In this document: positions 61,985 to 64,000 of the stretch, in pieces
How positions within the stretch are numbered: the first letter of the stretch is position 1
How the letters are laid out: each line of letters starts with the position of its first letter
Source: Duganella sp. SG902
GTDB lineage: Bacteria > Pseudomonadota > Gammaproteobacteria > Burkholderiales > Burkholderiaceae_D
Direction of reading: 5' to 3'
Length of the DNA stretch: 64,000 nucleotides
Assembly (NCBI RefSeq): GCF_013376005.1
Contig: NZ_JABMJK010000016.1
Location: 61,081-125,080 of the forward strand
Made by a program: the position numbers and the translations under genes
The notes under the pieces: generated by a model
What the model was told of the DNA's origin: nothing
Databases searched by the model: none
Seen by the model: the letters and a program-made list of their open reading frames with translations, nothing else

Positions 61985-62098
61985 TCAAGCGGCGATCAGT
62001 TGAGCGGAAGCGGCTTCGTTCGCCACGTCTTCGGCCATCTTGATCAAGTGGAAGGCGGGCGTGGCGCTGGCCTGCACCGCGATATCAATTTCAGTCAC
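61985..62098 (-). CDS. Possible very small ORF (37 aa)
   Basis: A GTG-started frame reads VTEIDIAVQASATPAFHLI then KMAEDVANEAASAQLIAA, which looks like ordinary protein with balanced composition and lies directly downstream of the 69-residue gene on the same strand. No good Shine-Dalgarno is visible and the left boundary touches the REP-like element, so it could be the tail of an interrupted gene. Confidence 0.3.
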   Translation of the reverse strand: MTEIDIAVQASATPAFHLIKMAEDVANEAASAQLIAA

Positions 62099-62124
62099 CT
62101 CGGTGCTTTTGCCCGCAGAAATGA

Positions 62125-62334
62125 TTAAGCCTTGTTGGACTCGGCCTGCAGCGCGGCGATGATGGTCTCGGCGTAGGTCTTCGGGAAAGCGACGATGGCA
62201 TCCTCTTCCCCGCCAAAGCCCTGCTGGCGAATCACGATCTCGCCGCGCACATTGGTATAGATGGCAATCGCATCCACCTGCTGCACCACGATGCTTTTTT
62301 GCTTCTCCGGATTCCAATCCCAATCGTTTGCCAT
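62125..62334 (-). CDS. Hypothetical small protein
   Basis: The 69-residue protein (MANDWDWNPEKQKSIVVQQV...) is probably alpha/beta, with IYTNVRGEIVIRQQGF in the middle. Two adjacent ATGs exist; the second (62334) lies at proper distance from GAGAGG. Family not recognised. It is divergent from the TetR gene. Confidence 0.7.
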   Translation of the reverse strand: MANDWDWNPEKQKSIVVQQVDAIAIYTNVRGEIVIRQQGFGGEEDAIVAFPKTYAETIIAALQAESNKA

Positions 62335-62417
62335 CATGCCCTCTCAAAAGTGTTGAATTCAAATCATACATTGATCGGGAGCATCAATCTATCGTTCAAC
62401 CATGACTTGACATCCAA

Positions 62418-62433
62418 CCTACCAGAAGGTAGG
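62418..62433. promoter_or_regulatory. TetR operator 1 (CCTACC-AGAA-GGTAGG)
   Basis: Perfect 6-bp arms directly upstream of the tetR ATG (62442). Same arms and spacing as the site at 63048-63065, implying autoregulation. Confidence 0.85.
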
Positions 62434-62441
62434 CTACTCGC

Positions 62442-63026
62442 ATGGGAAAATCATCGAACACTGCGGACGACATTCTGGCCTGCGCGCACAAACTCATCAT
62501 CGCCGGCGGCTACAACGGCTTCAGCTACGCCGACATCGCCGACGTGGTGGGCATCCGCAAGGCCAGCATCCATCACCACTTCCCCAGCAAGGTGGATCTG
62601 GCGAAGGTGCTGGTCAGCCGATACCGCGAGTCGGCCGAGAATGGCATCAGGAACCTGGAGCATGGCATCGCCGATCCGCTCGACCAGCTGCGCGCCTACG
62701 TGCAGTACTGGACCACGTGCATCAGCGACGCCAGCGCGCCCTTCTGCGTTTGCGCCCTGCTGGCCAGCGAACTGCCGATCCTGCCGGAGGAAGTGGCGAA
62801 GGAAATCCGCACCTACTTCAGCTTCCTGTCGGGGTGGCTGACGGCCGTGCTGGAACGCGGCGTGCGGCAAGGCGTCATCTCCCTGCGTCACGCGCCGCGC
62901 GTCGAGGCGGAGGCATTCATGGCGACCGTGCACGGCGCCATGCTGTCGGCGCGGGCCTACGGTAATGCAGATATTTTTGGCGTCATCATGACGCCGCAAC
63001 TGGAGCGCCTCTCGGCCCAAAGCTGA
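62442..63026 (+). CDS. TetR/AcrR-family repressor
   Basis: The 194-residue protein has the TetR helix-turn-helix at the N-terminus (GFSYADIADVVGIRKASIHH then HFPSKVDLAKVLV) and a helical ligand-binding domain with two adjacent cysteines (APFCVCALLASE) that could sense thiol-reactive compounds, as in NemR-like repressors. Palindromes with the same CCTACC-N4-GGTAGG pattern lie before this gene and before the next one, so it should repress both. Confidence 0.92.
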   Translation: MGKSSNTADDILACAHKLIIAGGYNGFSYADIADVVGIRKASIHHHFPSKVDLAKVLVSRYRESAENGIRNLEHGIADPLDQLRAYVQYWTTCISDASAPFCVCALLASELPILPEEVAKEIRTYFSFLSGWLTAVLERGVRQGVISLRHAPRVEAEAFMATVHGAMLSARAYGNADIFGVIMTPQLERLSAQS

Positions 63027-63047
63027 GGCGTTTTTTTTAAACACAAA

Positions 63048-63065
63048 ACCTACCAATTGGTAGGT
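63048..63065. promoter_or_regulatory. TetR operator 2 (ACCTACCAATTGGTAGGT)
   Basis: Perfect 18-bp palindrome between tetR and the DUF308 gene, ending 23 bp before its ATG. Confidence 0.88.
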
Positions 63066-63088
63066 AGATATTTAGGACGGACGCAATA

Positions 63089-63652
63089 ATGAATACTCAA
63101 ACTACCAATGAAAGCTGGCTAAAAAAGTACTACTTTACCCGCGCAGCCTTTTCCTTCGCCTGGCTTGGCGCCGCCGTGAGCGTGGCGGCGCACTCGCCGA
63201 ACATCGCCGCGGTGCTGCTGGTGTGCTATCCCCTCTGGGATGCGCTCGCCAATCTGGTCGACGCGCAGCGCAGCGGCGGCCTTGCGGCGAACCGCCCGCA
63301 AGCGCTGAACGTGTTTGTCAGCCTGGCGGTCGCGGCAGCGATATGGATCGCGTTGCCCAATATGAACCATGTGCTTGGCGTGTTCGGCTTCTGGGCCATC
63401 TTGTCTGGCCTGCTGCAACTCGGCGCGGGGCTGCGCCGCCGCAAACAATACGGCGCGCAATGGGCCATGATGCTGAGCGGCGCGCAGTCCGCGCTGGCTG
63501 GCGCCGTCTTCGTTTTCCAGGCGCAGGCGCCGGCCGTGCCGTCGATCGCGACGGTGGCGGGCTACGCCGGATTCGGCGCGTTTTACTTCCTGGTGTCCGC
63601 GATCTCCACCAGCATCACTATCCGGCGCAAGCGGGCTGCGGGCGTTGTGTGA
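63089..63652 (+). CDS. DUF308-type membrane protein (HdeD-like)
   Basis: The 187-residue protein has about six short membrane segments (AAFSFAWLGAAVSVAAHSP, VFVSLAVAAAIWIALP, VFGFWAILSGLLQLGAGLRR, GYAGFGAFYFLVSAISTSI), the DUF308/HdeD pattern of two three-helix repeats. HdeD is an acid-stress membrane protein in E. coli. Expression is expected to be controlled by the upstream TetR through the palindrome at 63048-63065. AGGACGG precedes the ATG. Confidence 0.85.
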   Translation: MNTQTTNESWLKKYYFTRAAFSFAWLGAAVSVAAHSPNIAAVLLVCYPLWDALANLVDAQRSGGLAANRPQALNVFVSLAVAAAIWIALPNMNHVLGVFGFWAILSGLLQLGAGLRRRKQYGAQWAMMLSGAQSALAGAVFVFQAQAPAVPSIATVAGYAGFGAFYFLVSAISTSITIRRKRAAGVV

Positions 63653-63832
63653 TTAGTCCGACGCCAACTTCTCGCGCACTGCCTTGGCGCTGGTTCCGGC
63701 TTCCTTGACCAACTGCTGCAGGCGCTGTTTCGTGACGCCCAGCTCCTTGGTCCAGTAATCCACCTCGTGCGGTTCGTTGACGTTGATACGGGCGCGGTCC
63801 TGGCCGCCACGATTGTTCAGGTCGTCGCTCAT
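63653..63832 (-). CDS. DUF3606-type small protein (59 aa)
   Basis: The 59-residue protein reads MSDDLNNRGGQDRARINVNE then PHEVDYWTKELGVTKQRLQQ, which matches the DUF3606 pattern (RINVNEPHEVxYWTKxLGV). It is a short basic helical protein of unknown function common in Burkholderiales. The stop lies right at the convergent DUF308 gene stop. CAGGAGCACAAC precedes the ATG. Confidence 0.85.
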   Translation of the reverse strand: MSDDLNNRGGQDRARINVNEPHEVDYWTKELGVTKQRLQQLVKEAGTSAKAVREKLASD

Positions 63833-63903
63833 GTTGTGCTCCTGGCATTAAAAACCTTGACCTGATCGGTAAATTTGTTGCCACCAGCATGGTTAGGCTT
63901 CGA

Positions 63904-64000
63904 CTAAGTCGCCAGCATTTGGCGCCGCTGCCGACCAACTGAGGCCGGGGGGCGATTGCCAAGAGCTGAATGCGGTCGCTCATTGTTATAGAAATGCCGC
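63904..64000 (-). mobile_element. IS3-type transposase OrfB, C-terminal fragment at window edge
   Basis: The last 31 codons of a minus-strand frame read RHFYNNERPHSALGNRPPAS and end in TAG at 63904-63906. The motif YNNERPHSALGNRPP is the signature C-terminus of IS3-family integrase-core transposases. The gene continues past the window edge, so the insertion sequence cannot be classified further or its ends located; its right flank toward 63833 should hold one inverted repeat. Confidence 0.82.

Noticed and set aside
61985..62371. 128-residue minus-strand frame
   Set aside because: Most of it overlaps the 69-residue gene in another frame; only the last 37 codons look protein-like and are listed separately at low confidence.

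Overview
The window is a GC-rich bacterial chromosome segment with Burkholderiales-type content: a Gram-negative porin, Crp/Fnr, HDOD and DUF3309 proteins, a Gcr-type 'site-specific recombinase', CTGT-N8-ACAG SOS boxes and PaoABC. An Oxalobacteraceae member (Massilia, Duganella or Janthinobacterium-like) fits best, but this is inferred from gene content only. I found no rRNA, tRNA, CRISPR array or intact prophage.

Region 1 (1-22409) is dominated by signal transduction. It opens with a sensor kinase followed by a REC-REC-GAF-PAS-GGDEF regulator cut by the left edge. A Tat-exported GMC oxidoreductase with a lipase-like hydrolase, trmJ, suhB, rhlE and a hydroxypyruvate isomerase-like gene follow. 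Then comes a tight six-gene operon (14042-20128): EAL-REC, a small protein, HDOD, histidine kinase, REC-HD-GYP and a lone receiver. A paralogous kinase converges on it from the other strand.

Region 2 (22514-38914) is an envelope and stress island: OmpA proteins, BON, glycine-zipper and DUF4398 lipoproteins, tiny membrane proteins (DUF3309, lmo0937 type), a DUF883 protein, a holin-X-like protein, a ferritin-like protein, AsmA and a Crp/Fnr regulator. Its promoters share a 14-bp palindrome (consensus GTnCG-N4-CGnAC). At every site a -10-like hexamer begins exactly 29.5 bp from the palindrome centre, the geometry of a class II FNR/CRP activator site at -41.5. Ten sites were found, one of them outside the island at 13930. 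The Crp/Fnr gene inside the island is the obvious candidate regulator. This apparent regulon is the most interesting result of the window.

Region 3 (36911-43185) concerns membrane lipids: the Gcr-family membrane protein is coupled to a phospholipase D/cardiolipin synthase-like lipoprotein, and a PAP2 phosphatase, lipid kinase and metallophosphoesterase form an opposing operon. Two tandem LexA-type boxes lie upstream of an unknown 76-residue protein that diverges from the PAP2 operon.

Region 4 (43258-64000) is mostly metabolic and transport: an AI-2E-type permease, a LysR/oxidoreductase pair, alaC, an EamA transporter, a DUF748 giant, an aminotransferase with a probably leaderless mRNA, a serine hydrolase and paoABC. 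It ends with a more disturbed stretch: a coiled-coil gene with a fresh tandem duplication, a decayed paralogue beside a REP-like element, a TetR regulator with two matching operators and a DUF308 target, a DUF3606 gene and the 3' end of an IS3-type transposase.
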